Assembly (NCBI GenBank): GCA_020631735.1
Contig: CM036179.1
Span: 27,147,063-27,211,062 of the forward strand
Direction: 5' to 3'
From: Saccharum officinarum
Lineage: Eukaryota; Streptophyta; Magnoliopsida; Poales; Poaceae
Length of the DNA: 64,000 nt
Made by a program: the position numbers and the translations under genes. Each line of letters opens with the position of its first letter. The stretch's first letter is position 1. Shown here one piece after another: positions 34,817 through 47,838 of the stretch. The notes below the pieces were generated by a model that saw nothing but the letters and a program-made list of their open reading frames with translations, was not told the origin of the DNA and did not search any database.

Positions 34817-36900
34817 ATGGATGCCATAGATTCCACTCCCATCTACCAATATGTTCCACACATGAGCACCAGTCATAGGCCAAAAGAATCATCAAATCCC
34901 ATCCTAACACCTACCTATAAGCTACGTCCATGTTTGGTTGCAATAGTGCAGAACCAATCTTTTTTAGGAAAGGTAGACGAAAATCCATACCTTCACCAAT
35001 AAGAGTTCGAGCAGACCTATGACTGCCTCCGTATAGAGGGCATGTCCGATGAGACCTTAAGATGAAAGCTTTTTCCTTTCTCTTTGAAGGGAAGAGCTAA
35101 AAAATGGTATAATTGAACCATAGAGAAGAAGTAGGGAGATTGGGAAACCTTGTGTTCTAGCTTTTGCTTGGACTTCTTTCCCATCTCTAAAGTAGTCAGC
35201 CTTAGATCCAAGGTCCTATCTTTTAAATAAGAAGATAATGTATGTCTAGCCACTTCTTGGGAACGTTTTAATTCTCTTATAGACTCTGGACCAAACTTAG
35301 CCTTATAAGACCCCATTCTTCTTCAACATTTCTATATGGGTCTTAAAAAGAAAACCTCTAAGTTTCTTAACATAGCTTCAAGAGGATCATTCTTGCATCT
35401 TTTGGCTCCAAAAGCAAGAAAAATCTTAGACCAAATTCTAGTAGATAAACCTGAAGAACCACTAGAAGATAATCTTTTAGAGAAAGAATCCTAGATAGCT
35501 GAGCCTGAATCTTTGCCAAATCCATCACAACCCTCAGCTATCCCAATTTCTGAGCCACCAAAAAAGGAGAAAACTCCACTTTTGGATTTTATGCTCAATT
35601 TTGAGGATGAACCTTTTACTGAATATGGAAACACCTTGAATTATTACTCAGTAAGAAAGCCCCAAGAGCCTAAGAAATCATCAGTCCATAAAGAACCTTT
35701 AGATCCTTCTAAGGAAGCTATCCTTAAAAGGACTACGAAAGAGTTAGTGTCTATCATAAGCAATGAGTGGTTAGAAGAATCAGAACTTTCCTCTAATATG
35801 ATCCGCTTGGATTCACCTTCTACCTTGATTCATTGCCGAATTCATAGAGACCCTTTCGAAGCCTGTTATAATCTAGTTGTGGGTAAAGATGGCAACGGGA
35901 ATTCCCCGTTGGGTTTCACCTCTCCATCCCCGTCCCCGTGGGGCAAAAATCTCCCCGTCCCCATCCCCGTGAAGGCTCACGGGGGAGGATCTCCTTCGAT
36001 CCCCGTACCCAGGAGGGGAATTTATCCCCGATGGGGACCCGTCCCAGCTACAAGTTCCTGAATCAACCATCCAAAAGAATGAAAATACTAGTAGAAAAAG
36101 GTGCATTTGGCTGCTTCCAACAACATCAAAAATAGAATTGTACAATCAATTACAGATCATAGATCCATTTTACAAATCATAGCTCACAACATAACTCCTT
36201 GTACGAAATCAGATCTCACAAATAGCAAATCAATATGATCCAGCACCTAACCACTGCCTTCTTGGCTCCTACAGACCGAGCAAAGAGAGACAGGGAGTAG
36301 AGAGAGACGTTGCCTTCGTGGCTCTAGATTGCAGACCGAGCAAGGAGTTTGGGCAGCGATTGCAGGACTGGAGGATTTGGGACACGCGAAGTACGCTTAG
36401 GCATGCGAACTTGGGAGAGGTAGAGAGGGAGTGTGGAGATGCCAGAGGGAGTCGCACGTAGGACTAGGGAGCAGGGGCGAGCAGATGTGAACTTTGCAGC
36501 GTCGGACTACTGGAGCTTGGAGCACGTAGGCAGTGTGGCGGTGACAGTGGGTGAGGAAAGGAGAGGATGAGGAGGAGTTAGGTTTCTGCTGCTTATATAT
36601 CTAGTTTTGACATGGGCCTTGATGGGCCAAATGAACAGAAATTGTGGCCTGTGATTGGACAAATGGGTACACGGGGAAACGGGGACGGGGAACACCATAC
36701 CAGACCCGCCCCTGCTAGACTCGACGGGGACAGTTTTCCCCGTTTAGTCCCCCGTGGGGGTAATTTTACTCCCATCCCCATCCCCTAATAGGGGAATTCC
36801 CCGCGGGGAATCGGGGATCGGGTCCCCATTGACATCTTTAGTTGTGGGTGTTAATATCATGTCTGCATCATTTGCTCATGACTTGTTAAGGCACATGTGT
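34817..36900 (+). pseudogene. gag/protease of the Athila-like element, split by hAT
   Basis: Broken frames from 34817 encode an Athila-type gag with the family blocks FEQTYDCLRIEGMSDETLR (about 35008) and LFPFSLKGRAKKWYN, with several in-frame stops. A Pro/Ser/Glu-rich linker follows (35513-35760), then a segment RDPFEACYNLVVG that stops at the hAT insertion and resumes at 36849 as VNIMSASFAHDLL. The later Tat-like element cuts the frame at 36901; protease active site, RT and integrase are absent. Confidence 0.75.
35884..36840 (+). mobile_element. Non-autonomous hAT element, 957 bp, 8-bp TSD
   Basis: Flanked by GTTGTGGG (35876-35883 and 36841-36848). Termini are TAAAGATGGCAACGGG and, inverted, TAAAGATGTCAATGGG. 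An 8-bp duplication and GATGGCAACGGG-type ends are typical of plant hAT transposons. Subterminal regions are packed with CCCCGT and ACGGGG words in both orientations. No transposase frame is present. The interrupted gag reads through once the insert and one TSD are ignored. Strand is nominal. Confidence 0.9.
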
Positions 36901-37364
36901 TGATGAGATGTGGTCGGCAGTCTACCAAGGGGTATGCCCACGGTAGTAGATTAATCGGTGGAGGTGCGCGAGACAACGAACTAGATGATGACGCAAGGCG
37001 AACACAAGGGTTTATCCAGGTTCGGGCCATAGAAATAGTGTAACACCCTACGTCCTGCGTCTCTGTGGATTGTATTGATTGTGTATTAGATGGTTTGGGG
37101 GGTCCTTGCCCGCCTTATATAGTATGGGGGCAAGGTTATAGATCTAAGGAATCTAGTTCCAATCGGTTACAACAACCGTATCCACATGGGATACGAAATC
37201 TATCCTATCCAGCCAGGTTCCCTTGATCGTCGAGCCGATCTCCGTCTATCCCACGTGGTACGCCGATTAGTTGGGTGATCCACGTGGCCTGTTCCGATGA
37301 GTTGGGCCACCTCCTCTGGCATGGCCCATGTGTAGCCATGAGGGTATACAGGTCTATACCCCCA
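36901..37364 (+). repeat. LTR of a Tat-like Gypsy element
   Basis: It starts TGATGAGATG and ends ATACCCCCA, with a TATATAG promoter-like word near 37118. The text (GGTTCGGGCC, CCCCATAGCTAGTCCCCGAG just after the end) is of the kind seen in grass Gypsy LTRs. The start is inferred from the abrupt loss of the Athila-like frame. Confidence 0.5.
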
Positions 37365-38439
37365 TAGCTAGTCCCCGAGCACTATGTATTTTGATGTGAC
37401 ACATCGTCTTGACCGTCTCTGACTAGTGAGGCTTGAAATCTTGAGGTTTCTGACAAGAGGTATCCATAATAGAAAAGTGTTTATCCCTTCGACTAGTTTA
37501 ACTGAATGCCAACCTCCGTCTTGGTTGAAAAAGCTATTTGTCCAAAAAATACATGGTGCTCCGAGAAAAAAGAAAAACAATTCACCTCTGGTGAAGTGTG
37601 CCCACTTCAAGTTTCATTGTGGAAGGTTATTGTTGGCTCTACCAAAATGAACAAGAGATGATCCTTAGGATCGGTATATCCAAGGTAGGGGTCGTGCGCA
37701 GGCACTGTCTGACAACTATGTTACAAAAATAGTAAACACATTCACCGCTAGGTGAAGTGTGCCCACTTAGTTCCCGAGCCTAACCGTAGGTGACTCAGTC
37801 ACGTGGTGCCAGGGTCCAAAAAGAAATAATCCCAACTCAATTGAGAAACGGACTGTGAATCTGCCACGAGGCCTAGCTCTGCTAGAGGCCAAGTCCCCAT
37901 CTCTACTATGGGCCCAATCCCTAGCTCTACTATAGACGGGAGCATTGACCTCAAAATTCTAGGGAAGCAAGCCATGGCTCTGCCATGGAGTAGTCCCTAG
38001 CTCCGCTGAGGGCCCAGTCCGTAGCTCCACTGTGGACCCTTTGTATCAATCGGAATATCCCAAAGAAATACTAGCGCACTAAAATCCAAAGATAACAGCC
38101 TTAGGCCCATTGTGCCATGATATTCAACAGACGAGGCCCACTTAGTGGCCCACTGAAAGCCAATAATTGAGGAAATGGATGCGGCGCATAGGGCATGGTT
38201 ACCCAAAAGCCCTGGAAGTCAAAGGGTCACACCATTTCATACAAATACTCGTGCGGCGCTGCCCCACTTCTCCACTTTGCATTTCTCATCGGTTCTTCTT
38301 CCTCGCTTGCTTTGTCTCTTCCGCTTCTCGCATAACCACTGTAGTTGCATCTCAAACCCTAGATCCAAACCACTCGCAACCACCGCATTTTTGCCAAATC
38401 TAGCTATGCCGCATCCATCTCGCATACCGTAGTCGCATT
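37365..38439 (+). other. Untranslated leader of the Tat-like element
   Basis: No frame with family likeness. Two related words (CACCTCTGGTGAAGTGTGCC at 37584 and CACCGCTAGGTGAAGTGTGC at 37743) mark an old internal duplication. Confidence 0.5.
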
Positions 38440-41400
38440 TTGTTGCCGGAGAAGAGGGAGATGGCCTACGGGTCCCGTGGACGGAGGGCTCAGATGATGC
38501 CAGCAGAGTGGACAAAATCCACATGCACAGAGAGCTCCATCCGCAAGCTCATCGACATCGGCGTGCTTCCTAATGCAGCCATCAGAGGGTGGAGGTTGTC
38601 TATCAGTGAGAGCTTTTCAGACCCCCACCCTGGTGAACTCGTTGTATTTGAAGATTTTTACTGGCGCGGGTTTAGTACTCCTTGTCACCCATTCTTACAC
38701 AAGCTTCTTGATTACTACAAAGTTAGTATGTGCAATCTGCATCCCAACTCTATCCTGTCCATCTCCATCTTCATCAACCTTTATGAGGCGTACCTTGGAA
38801 TCCACCCTCACTTCAATCTATGGCATCATTTCTTCTGCCTCAAAAAGAAAGGGGGATCTGGGGGTCCAAAATAGCTAGAGGAGCGTATCTGCTTCTCCGG
38901 GATCACATGAAATCACAGTATCTTAATGTCCCTCAGAACACCTCAATAAGGGATTGGTACTGCAAATGGTTCTATGTGCAGCAGGAGTAGGAACCATTTA
39001 TGGCATGTGACGTCATCTAGATTCTCGAGCATCAGGAGAGTTGGTCGATGAGACAGACCAGCGCCGTGATGGTACAAGTGCAGGAGCTGCTCGAGTTGTT
39101 TGATAGGACCCGGATTGATGGCCCAATTGTCATGACCAACTTCATCTTTAGACGGGTGCAGCCCTGTAAGGAAAGAGTGCATCCGATGTACGATTACTCT
39201 GGATCCAATGACGTGACCCGAGAGTCACTAGAGGGGCTCCCAAGTGAGGAGATAGATAGGCGGTTGGCGCAGCTGCTTGACTTGGCGAGATACCGCCTAT
39301 TGCCGAACACGATGAGGGCGTACAAATTGACGTCGCCTCCGCCACAGGTATGTGCAAAGTCATCTGCAATTTTGACTCTATACCTGATAATTACTGGTTT
39401 TCAACCATAACGCTAAATCTGATCTTTGCAAGATCCATGGCTAGGACCGAGCAGCGGTATACATCTCCGACGTGCCCACCAATGACTAGGCAGCCGGTGT
39501 GGATGCCCAAGAGACCCTTCACAGCGCCAACAGAGGGTGACTGATTGTAGCAAAGAGGGGACAAAAGACATCAAGCCCCGCGTGATGAGGAAGGCGACCG
39601 AGAAGCACCCCGCACTAGAGGGTCCTTCCTAGAAGAAGAAATCCGCTAGCCCCCTAGGCATGAGGGGCCGCCTGAATATTGATGATGAGGAGAGCAGTCA
39701 AAAACGTTGTAAGGTCATGGCCGGCTTGACAGATGAGGTGGAGGAGGAGACGCCGCTGATGCACTAGCAGAGGGCGTAGGCACCGCCCCACGTGTCGACA
39801 CCACCAAGAGTGCCCACACCTCCCCGAGCAGCAACACCGCCGAGGGCGCCAACACCACCCCAAGCACCAACGCTGCCCTGAGCAGCGACGCCGCACCAAG
39901 CACCTTCAGCGAGCACCCGTGGGACGAGCTCAGCAGTCCCTGAGTACATATAGACCATAGTGGGGCAGGCAGGCAATAGTCAACAGGCTGGTGCCCATGT
40001 CATGGGGAGTGGTAGCCGCAGTGGTCATCCATTCAGAGCTGCATTCAGGCACTCTAATATGTAAGTAACTCTGTTGTCATGTGCAATTATCTTTGAGTGT
40101 TTTCTTATTCATAGTGCTACAGGCCGGAGCCCATAGAAAATGTGGAAAATCCTGCTGGTGACCAAGAGCCAGCGGCTGTAGAAAGCAGCCGTGTAGCAAA
40201 GCGCGCCGAGCATGCTAGTAGCGCCGAACAGCATGGTGCTGACAAGCACACTGAGGGCTCAGTGCCCAATGCCGACACGCCGATGCCGTCTCTGGCGGTA
40301 CTATGGGTGTCGTGCTAGGCGTTGGGACTGACAATGATGATCCTGCAGCAGAAAGAGATGTACCGAAAGCAGCAGTGATCTAAGAGGAGCCAGAGATCGA
40401 GGAGATCAGCCAAGATCCAAAGGAAACAGTGCAACCGTAGTGCATCCGTGTGGCCAGGAAGCATCACAGCGAGTGGGTGTTCCACGAGGAAGAGCATTCT
40501 GACAGAGCTATGCACAAGCTGCAGTGCACCATGGATGACCTGATGAGCCAGATCAAGGTAAAAACGCCACAAGCCCTGTCTTGTGCAGATGAGTCCTTTG
40601 TAGTGTTATAGGAGTAACCCATTGCTATACCACAGAGTATTAAGAAAACATCGGAGTATCACAGATGATGCTTTGACACCATCATCCCAACGATGGAGGA
40701 AAATGACGTAGCGTGTCTCCAGGAGAGGCTGCAAGAGGCCCATGATGAGCAAGATGCGGTAGACGTGGAGAGGGCAGCAATGGCCAAGCAGCGCAACTCC
40801 TCAACTAGGAGAAAAGAGGTGCATAGTAAAAATTGTGACCATGTCTATCTTTTGACTTCCTAATGAACCATGCCCTGCTCGGTAGAGATGGAAGCAGAGA
40901 AAAACCTGCTGCACGTGGAGGTGGTCCACTTGTCCAATGAAAATAAGGAGCTGGTGAAATGGGTGGACCTGCTCGGTAAGGAGCTCTAGAGTAAGTGTCC
41001 GACAAATCGATAGTAAACTAATCCTTAAGTCATCATGCTTAGCATGGCCTTCTTGTTTTAAATGCAGCTATTTGCTGAAACAGTAAGGCATAGTTTGATG
41101 TCCTCACTCAGGAGGTAAAACGATACCAAGATAGGTGCTAGGCGATGGAGGATGGCATCACGCCAGTTCTGAACCTGATCGGGATGGAGCCCAAAGATCC
41201 AGCAGCCGACCGAGTACCCCTACCAGGCGCATCGTCGATAAGTGCAAGAATTCCTAGTCATGGTTCAAACAATACATTTGAGATGCCAATGAATATGTGG
41301 CCGCCCATGTCCTAGCCGTGGTGTAGTCACATTACCTCAGAGTGGATCTAAGAAGGCTTGAAGCCGACGTGTCGAGCAACACCGACCAGGAGAAGGCAGA

Positions 41401-41472
41401 GCAGCTCAGAGCTACCTCCCAAGCGACAGCCGCGAAGATGATCGCCGATGTAGACCTGTATGGTGAGACTAG
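38440..41472 (+). pseudogene. 'Putative gypsy type transposon' (PF04195-like) protein gene, intron-containing
   Basis: 38440-38874 encodes a domain with WTKSTCTESSIRKLIDIGVL, GELVVFEDFYWRGF and LHPNSILSISIFINLYEAYL, the pattern of the Transposase_28 family found in grass Gypsy-related elements. After a frameshift near 38865 the reading continues as ARGAYLLLRDHMKSQYLNVP and, with two TAG stops, to 39346. There a plausible donor CAG|GTATGTG is followed by an AG acceptor near 39430; similar donor words lie at about 40060 and 40556, so the gene was probably multi-exon. The later part (39430-41472) is Ala/Pro/Thr-rich, then coiled-coil-like, and heavily broken. Copia element 2 cuts it at 41473. 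Confidence 0.7.
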
Positions 41473-42177
41473 TGTAAGGTCCAAATGGCTAGAGGGGGTG
41501 GTGAATAGCCTATTTAAAAATCTACAAGCTTCACTAAACAACCACGTTAGTATAAAAGATGGCTAAGCTAATTCTAGCACTAGCTCAACTACACTATGCA
41601 AGCCACCTATACAATTCTAGTGAAGCAAGGGTATGATCTCTAATACACACCAACAAGACTAAGTCACTAAGCTACTTACTCCTATGTGATAAAAGCTACA
41701 CTAAGCAAACTACACTAGGACTAGTACAAGAAAGTAAAGAGCAAGTGACTTGATTCTTATACCAACGATGTAGAGAAGTAATGCACTCAAAGAATCAATC
41801 ATAATGATCAACCACAAGAGAAATCCTCGGTAAAGAGATGACACAAGATTTTTACCGAGGTTCACTTGCTTCCCGGCAAGCTACTCCTCATTGTGGCGAT
41901 GCACCCACTTGTTGGTTTATGAGCTAATCGACTATCAAGAGTTGAGCCCTCGGTGGGCGCCACACAACCGCACACAAGATGGGGATCCTCCAAGCCACGA
42001 GCTCTACTAGAGTATCCAATTTGCAAACTCCCGCGGGGAAGGATCAAGAACCCCTTACAACACTTGGTGAGGGCTCCAACAATCTCCCATTGTGAGCTCA
42101 ATCACCTCCGCTGCTCCAAGCCGTCTACCGTGTCGGGAAACATGGAAGAGTAACAAGAAATCCACAGCAACTCGAAG

Positions 42178-42460
<283 letters not shown>

Positions 42461-43608
42461 TCCACAGCAACTCGAAGATCAAGTGCCTCTAAAATGCAAC
42501 TCTCAAGCAATGCACTTGAATCTCACACAATATGTGCAACTAAGCAAAGAGATGAGTGGAGGGGTTGTTCTCTAGCTCAAAGATGTCTCTAAGTCTCAAA
42601 ATGTGCAAGAGTTGCCCTCAAACCCCGGCCAACTTCTATTTATAGTGAAGGGGTACGCAGCTAGCCGTTACCGGACGACGCAGTGAAAAACATACTAACC
42701 GGACGCACCGATTAGGGTGACCGAACACGTCCGGTCACTACAGGACAAGCGAAAACAGTTCGCGTTAGAAGTAGCCGTTGCCGTGATTAGACGCGCTTTA
42801 GCGTTTGACCGGACGCACTGCACCTAGCGTCTGGTCAGAGTCCAGAGAGCTCCCACCGTGACCGGACGCGTCCGATCGCACGTGACTGGACGCGTCGCGC
42901 ATCCGATCGGCTCTACGTCTAGCTCTGCCCCTCTGGGTGCCTGACTGGACGCTCTGGTTTCGTGAGGGACTGGACGCGCCGGTTGGAAACCCTATCACTC
43001 GCGCGCCTGACTGCTATGAAGAACTGATTGGACGCGTTCGGTCAAACCATGACCGTGTCCGGTGCAGTGTCCGGTCACCACAGTGACCACCGTTCACCTT
43101 CGTTTCTTCTCCGACTTCACAAATGTGCTAACACCACCAAGTGTACACCACCATGTGCATGTGTGTTAGCATTTCACAAACATTTTCAAGGTGTTATGTT
43201 AGCTCTCAACTAGATCCTAATGCATATGCTCAAGATATTGAATCTAGTGGCACTTGATTCCCGAGCTAACTGTGATTGCCCCTCTTGATAGTTGGCTATG
43301 TATCCTAAACCCTGTAAATCACTTCTCTACTCATCTTAGACCGGCAAAAGGAAAACCCTATGGTTATACCTTTGCCTTGCGCTCTTAGATTCTTCTCCTC
43401 CACTTGATCATCAAGTCTATCATTTTATGTTCATCTCCACCATGATCGTCATTTCATGACCATGCACCATCTCTTTGTGATCTTGTGGCCACCACTCCTT
43501 GCCACAAACACCTTTATCACATGTGTTGCTTATGTATAACTCAAAACACTTAACACATGGCATTAGCAACTTGGTGTCATTAATTACCAAAATAAACTTG
43601 GGCTTTCA

Positions 43609-44685
43609 ATATCCCCCTTTTTGGTAATTGATGACAACCATCACAAAGATATGAAATGAAATCATATTTCCAATTTCGATAGTATTAGCTCCCCCTACAT
43701 ATGTGCTTCCATGAGTTTGGTTCAATTGTGCACATATGTATGGATTCAAATTTTGGGAGAGTTACTACTATCAAATTGATGCTAAGGTATATAGAATAGA
43801 CCTTTGAAGCGTGATACCAATCGGAGTTGCCTTTATATACCATCCTTAGCATCGATGTAGCTAGACACCACTTGTAATACATCACTTGCAAAGATCACAA
43901 ACACTAAAGTACCCTGTGAGATCAACATTATAAGCAAAGGTGTCTAGAAACCACTTGTAAAGCTACTCTCAACAAATCATCATTCAAGTTCTATTTCTAG
44001 CATACACCATACAATCATGAATATGAATTTAAGCTTTGCAATGCAACAATTCATCATGTTAATGCACATACAAATGCAACAAATAATTCATGAGCTTGCT
44101 CCCCCTATTTGTGTGCTTAATTTTAGTTGATCCCTTTCCAATGTCATACCTTTGCTTCCTCTCCCCCTTACTATACCTTTGTGACTTACTTTTTTATCTT
44201 TGTGACTTTTCTATCTTTGTGACTTTTCTCTCCTCCTTTGTCAACAATCATCAAAAAGGTGCCAATTTTAGTGAGAGTCAAGTCAATCAATATGAGGGAG
44301 TCCAAATTATGGTTTAATCTAGATCACTTGCCTAGAATATGTAATTCGGTTTGATCCAAGGACAAGCTTCTTCACTCCTCAAAAAGAATAAGGGTTATCT
44401 TGACCATGTTGAATTACACATCATGAGCTCATTTTCTAGATTCAACACTAGGTTTGCAAGCCCACAAACATGTCATATGCTACCACTTGATCAAACAAAC
44501 ATAGACGCAATAGTGGTACCATATATACATCAAAATCATTTGATTTTCATGAATGAGCCTATTTGTCATGCAAATATGTCTATATGTTCTAAACATGTCC
44601 TTAGCAAAGTATGAATGGTATGCCAAACAACTTTACCAAGCATTGTCGAAGGGGAGGCATGTCATATAAGAATGTGGGGGTGCAC
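43609..44685 (-). other. Non-coding region between LTR and pol, Copia element 2
   Basis: Matches 12628-13628. Several CTCCCCCTA words (complement TAGGGGGAG) may be extra polypurine tracts. No env-like frame. Confidence 0.7.
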
Positions 44686-45291
44686 TCATTTCAAGTTGGA
44701 GAAGTCAAGTATGTTCAATTCATTCTTCAACTTGTAAAACCTTTTCTCATCAAGTGGCTTTGTAAAGATATCGGCTAGTTGATCTTCGGTGCTAATTCCT
44801 TGTATACAAATATCACCCTTTTGTTGATGGTCTCTTATGAAGTGATGCTTTATGTCAATGTGCTTGGTTCTTGAATGTTGAACCAGATTTTGAGTCATCT
44901 TGATAGCACTTTCATTGTCACAAAACAATGGCACATTCTTGAATTTGATTCCAAAGTCATTCAAGGTTGCTTTCATCCAAAGCAATTGTGCACAACAACT
45001 ACCGGCACTAATGTATTTGGCCTCGGCGGTAGATAGTGCAACACTATTTTGTTTCTTTGATGACCATAAAACAAGAGACCTTCCAAGCAATTGACAAGTG
45101 CCACTTGTGCTCATTCTATCAATCTTGCAACCACCATAGTCAGAATGTAAATATCCAATCAACTCAAAATTAGATCCCTTAGGATACCATAGTCCAACAT
45201 CATGAGTGCCCTTAAGATATCTCAATATTCTCTTGGTTGCTTTCAAGTGACTTTCTCTAGGTGAAGCTTGATATCTTGCACACTTGCACAC
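44686..45291 (-). pseudogene. RNase H region of Copia element 2 pol
   Basis: A 201-codon minus-strand frame with the RNase H acidic residues in context: LHSDYGG, STAEAKYISAG and CDNESAIKM, followed by the lineage tail EDQLADIFTKPLDEKRF. It is separated from the RT frame by a frameshift and sequence loss between 45292 and 45424. Confidence 0.88.
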
Positions 45292-45423
45292 ACTAAATCA
45301 CATCCGGCCTAGAAGCGGTAACATAGAGCAAACTTCCAATCATAGACCGATATTGCTTTTGATCTACCATGTTGCCACTAGCATCAACACTCAATTGATC
45401 ATTTATGCCCATTGGTGTACTCA

Positions 45424-46914
45424 TTAGCTTAGCATCTTGCAATCCAACTTCTTGATCATGTCCTTGATGTACTTGCCTTGACTTACAAAAGTGTCATTCT
45501 TCATTTGCTTGATTTGAAGTCCAAGGAAGTAACTAAGCTCTCCAATCATAGATATTTCAAACTCATTTGCCATCATTTTTCTAAACTCTTCACAAAATTC
45601 TTCATTTGTTGATCCAAAAATAATATCATCAACATAGATTTGTAACACAAATAAGTCATTTCCAAGCTTTTTGGTGAAGAGAGTGGTGTCAACCTTTCCT
45701 ATCTTGAACCCTTTAGAGAGAAGAAAGTCCCTCGATCTCTCATACCATGTTCTAGGTGCTTGCTTCAAACCATACAATGCCTTCTTTAGCTTGTACACAT
45801 GGTCGGGTTTCTTGTCATCTTCAAAACCGGGAGATTGCTCAACATAAACTTCTTCATTGATGTAGCCATTGAGAAATGCACTTTTGACATCCATTTGATA
45901 GAGCTTGATGTTGTGTGCACAAGCATATGCTAATAAGATTCTAATTGCCTCCAATCTTGCAACCGGTGCATATGTCTCACCAAAGTCATGACCTTCAACT
46001 TGTGTGTAACCTTGTGCTACCAATCTTGCTTTATTTCTCACAACTACACCATCTTGATCTTGCTTGTTTCTAAAGACCCACTTAGTACCAATCACATTGT
46101 AGTTCTTCGGCCTTTTAACAAGTTCCCAAACTTGATTTCTAGTGAAGTTGTTTAGCTCTTCATGCATGGCATTTACCCGATCGGAATCCTTTAAAGCATC
46201 TTCTATTTTCTTAGGTTCTTCAAGTGACACAAATGAGTAGTGCTCACAAAAAGATGCCAATCTTGATCTAGTTTGAACACCACTTTGAATTCCACCAATG
46301 ATTTGGTCCAATGGATGATCTCTTGCAATGCTAGTAGGTTGGAGTATTGGAAGTTGATTGCTTCCACTTGCTTGACCTTGATCTTGCACATCATCATGAG
46401 AACCACTAGAGCTTACTTGATTTGTATCAATTTGCACGCTTTGGTTGATCATTTGAATGTCATCATCATCATCAACTTGTCTTGGCCTAACATCACCAAT
46501 ATCCATGTTCTTCATTGCTTTTGCCAATTGATCTCCTCTCACATCATCAAGATTTTGAGCTTTATTTTGCGATCCTTGGGTTTCATCAAACTCAACATCA
46601 TGAACTTCTTCTAAGGTGCCATTTGTGAGATTCCAAACTCTATATGCTTTGCTTGAGGTAGAATAACCAAGTAAGAATCCTTCATCACATTTCTTTTCAA
46701 ACTTGCTCAATCTAGTGCCTTTCTTGAGAATATAGCATTTGCAACCAAACACTCTAAAGTATGCAATGTTGGGCTTTCTTCCATTCAATAGCTCATATGG
46801 TGTCTTCCCAAGCTTCCCATGGCAATAGAGATGGTTGCTACAATAGCATGCCGTGTTGATGGCTTCACTCCAAAATGAATGACTCACAAGCATTGATCTA
46901 GCCATGTCAATCAA
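45424..46914 (-). pseudogene. Integrase C-terminus and reverse transcriptase of Copia element 2
   Basis: A 496-codon minus-strand frame. It starts in the integrase C-terminal part ([27 protein letters not shown]), passes an acidic linker and enters the [58 protein letters not shown] and the catalytic [11 protein letters not shown]. The RT part has no stop. Frames before and after it are broken. Confidence 0.9.
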
Positions 46915-46947
46915 GGTTCTATTTTTCCTTTCAACTACACCATTGGA

Positions 46948-47826
46948 TTAAGGAGTGTATGTTGGTGAGAATTGATGTCCAATACCGAGATCATCACACA
47001 AATCTTCAATTCTTGTGTTCTTGAACTCACTATCATTATCACTTCTAATCTTCTTAATGTTAGTTTCAAATTTATTTTGCACTCTCTTGATAAAAGACTT
47101 GAATAGATCATAAACATCACTCTTATCATAAAGAAAGAACACCCAAGTGTATCTAGTGTAATCATCAACAATCACAAAACCATACGTGTTCCCACCAATG
47201 CTAGTGTATGTTGTTGGCCCAAACAAGTCCATGTGTAATAGCTCAAATGCCTTTGATGTGCTCATTTCACTTTTACTAGGATGTGCATTTCCAACTTGTT
47301 TGCCGGCTTGACAAGCACTATAAGGTTTATCCTTCTTAAAGGTGACATCCTTCAAGCCTCTAACTAAGTCATGTCTCAAAAGTTTGTTCAATTGTTTCAT
47401 TCCAACATGACCAAGCCTTCTATGCCATAACCAACCCATACTAGATTTGCTAAGCAAGCATGATGTCAATTGTGTCTCACTATCATTGAAGTCAACCAAG
47501 TATAAACTACCATGTATAAATCCTTTGAATACCAAATTTGATCCATCAACACTTATGACTTCAACATCATCACTACCAAATATGCACTTGAAGCCAAGAT
47601 CACAAAGTTGTGCTACCGACAAAAGATTAAAATCCAAGCTCTCAACTAGCAATACATTAGATATGCTCATGTCATTTGAGATAGCAATTTTACCAAGCCC
47701 CTTGACCTTGCTTCTCTTGTTGTTGCCGAAAGTAATAGCATCAAAACCACCATTTTGACTTGTATCAATTGACTTGAACATACATGAATCCCCGATCATA
47801 TGTTGATTGCACGCACTATCAAGCAC
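46948..47826 (-). pseudogene. Protease end and integrase core of Copia element 2
   Basis: A 292-codon minus-strand frame. It starts with LDSACNQHM, where the family has the aspartic protease triad DSG, so the active site Gly is Ala. The zinc-binding segment WHRRLGHVG...YSACQAGK lacks the first of two cysteines (Tyr instead). Integrase core residues are seen in HMDLFGP and SDNDSEFKN. A TAA stop separates this frame from the next at the [11 protein letters not shown] box. No gag lies upstream: sequence changes abruptly at about 47838. Confidence 0.88.
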
Positions 47827-47838
47827 TCAATGCCTTCC

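Noticed and set aside
35513..36061. 182-codon protein
   Set aside because: Athila-like gag linker reading through into the hAT insertion; not a unit gene.
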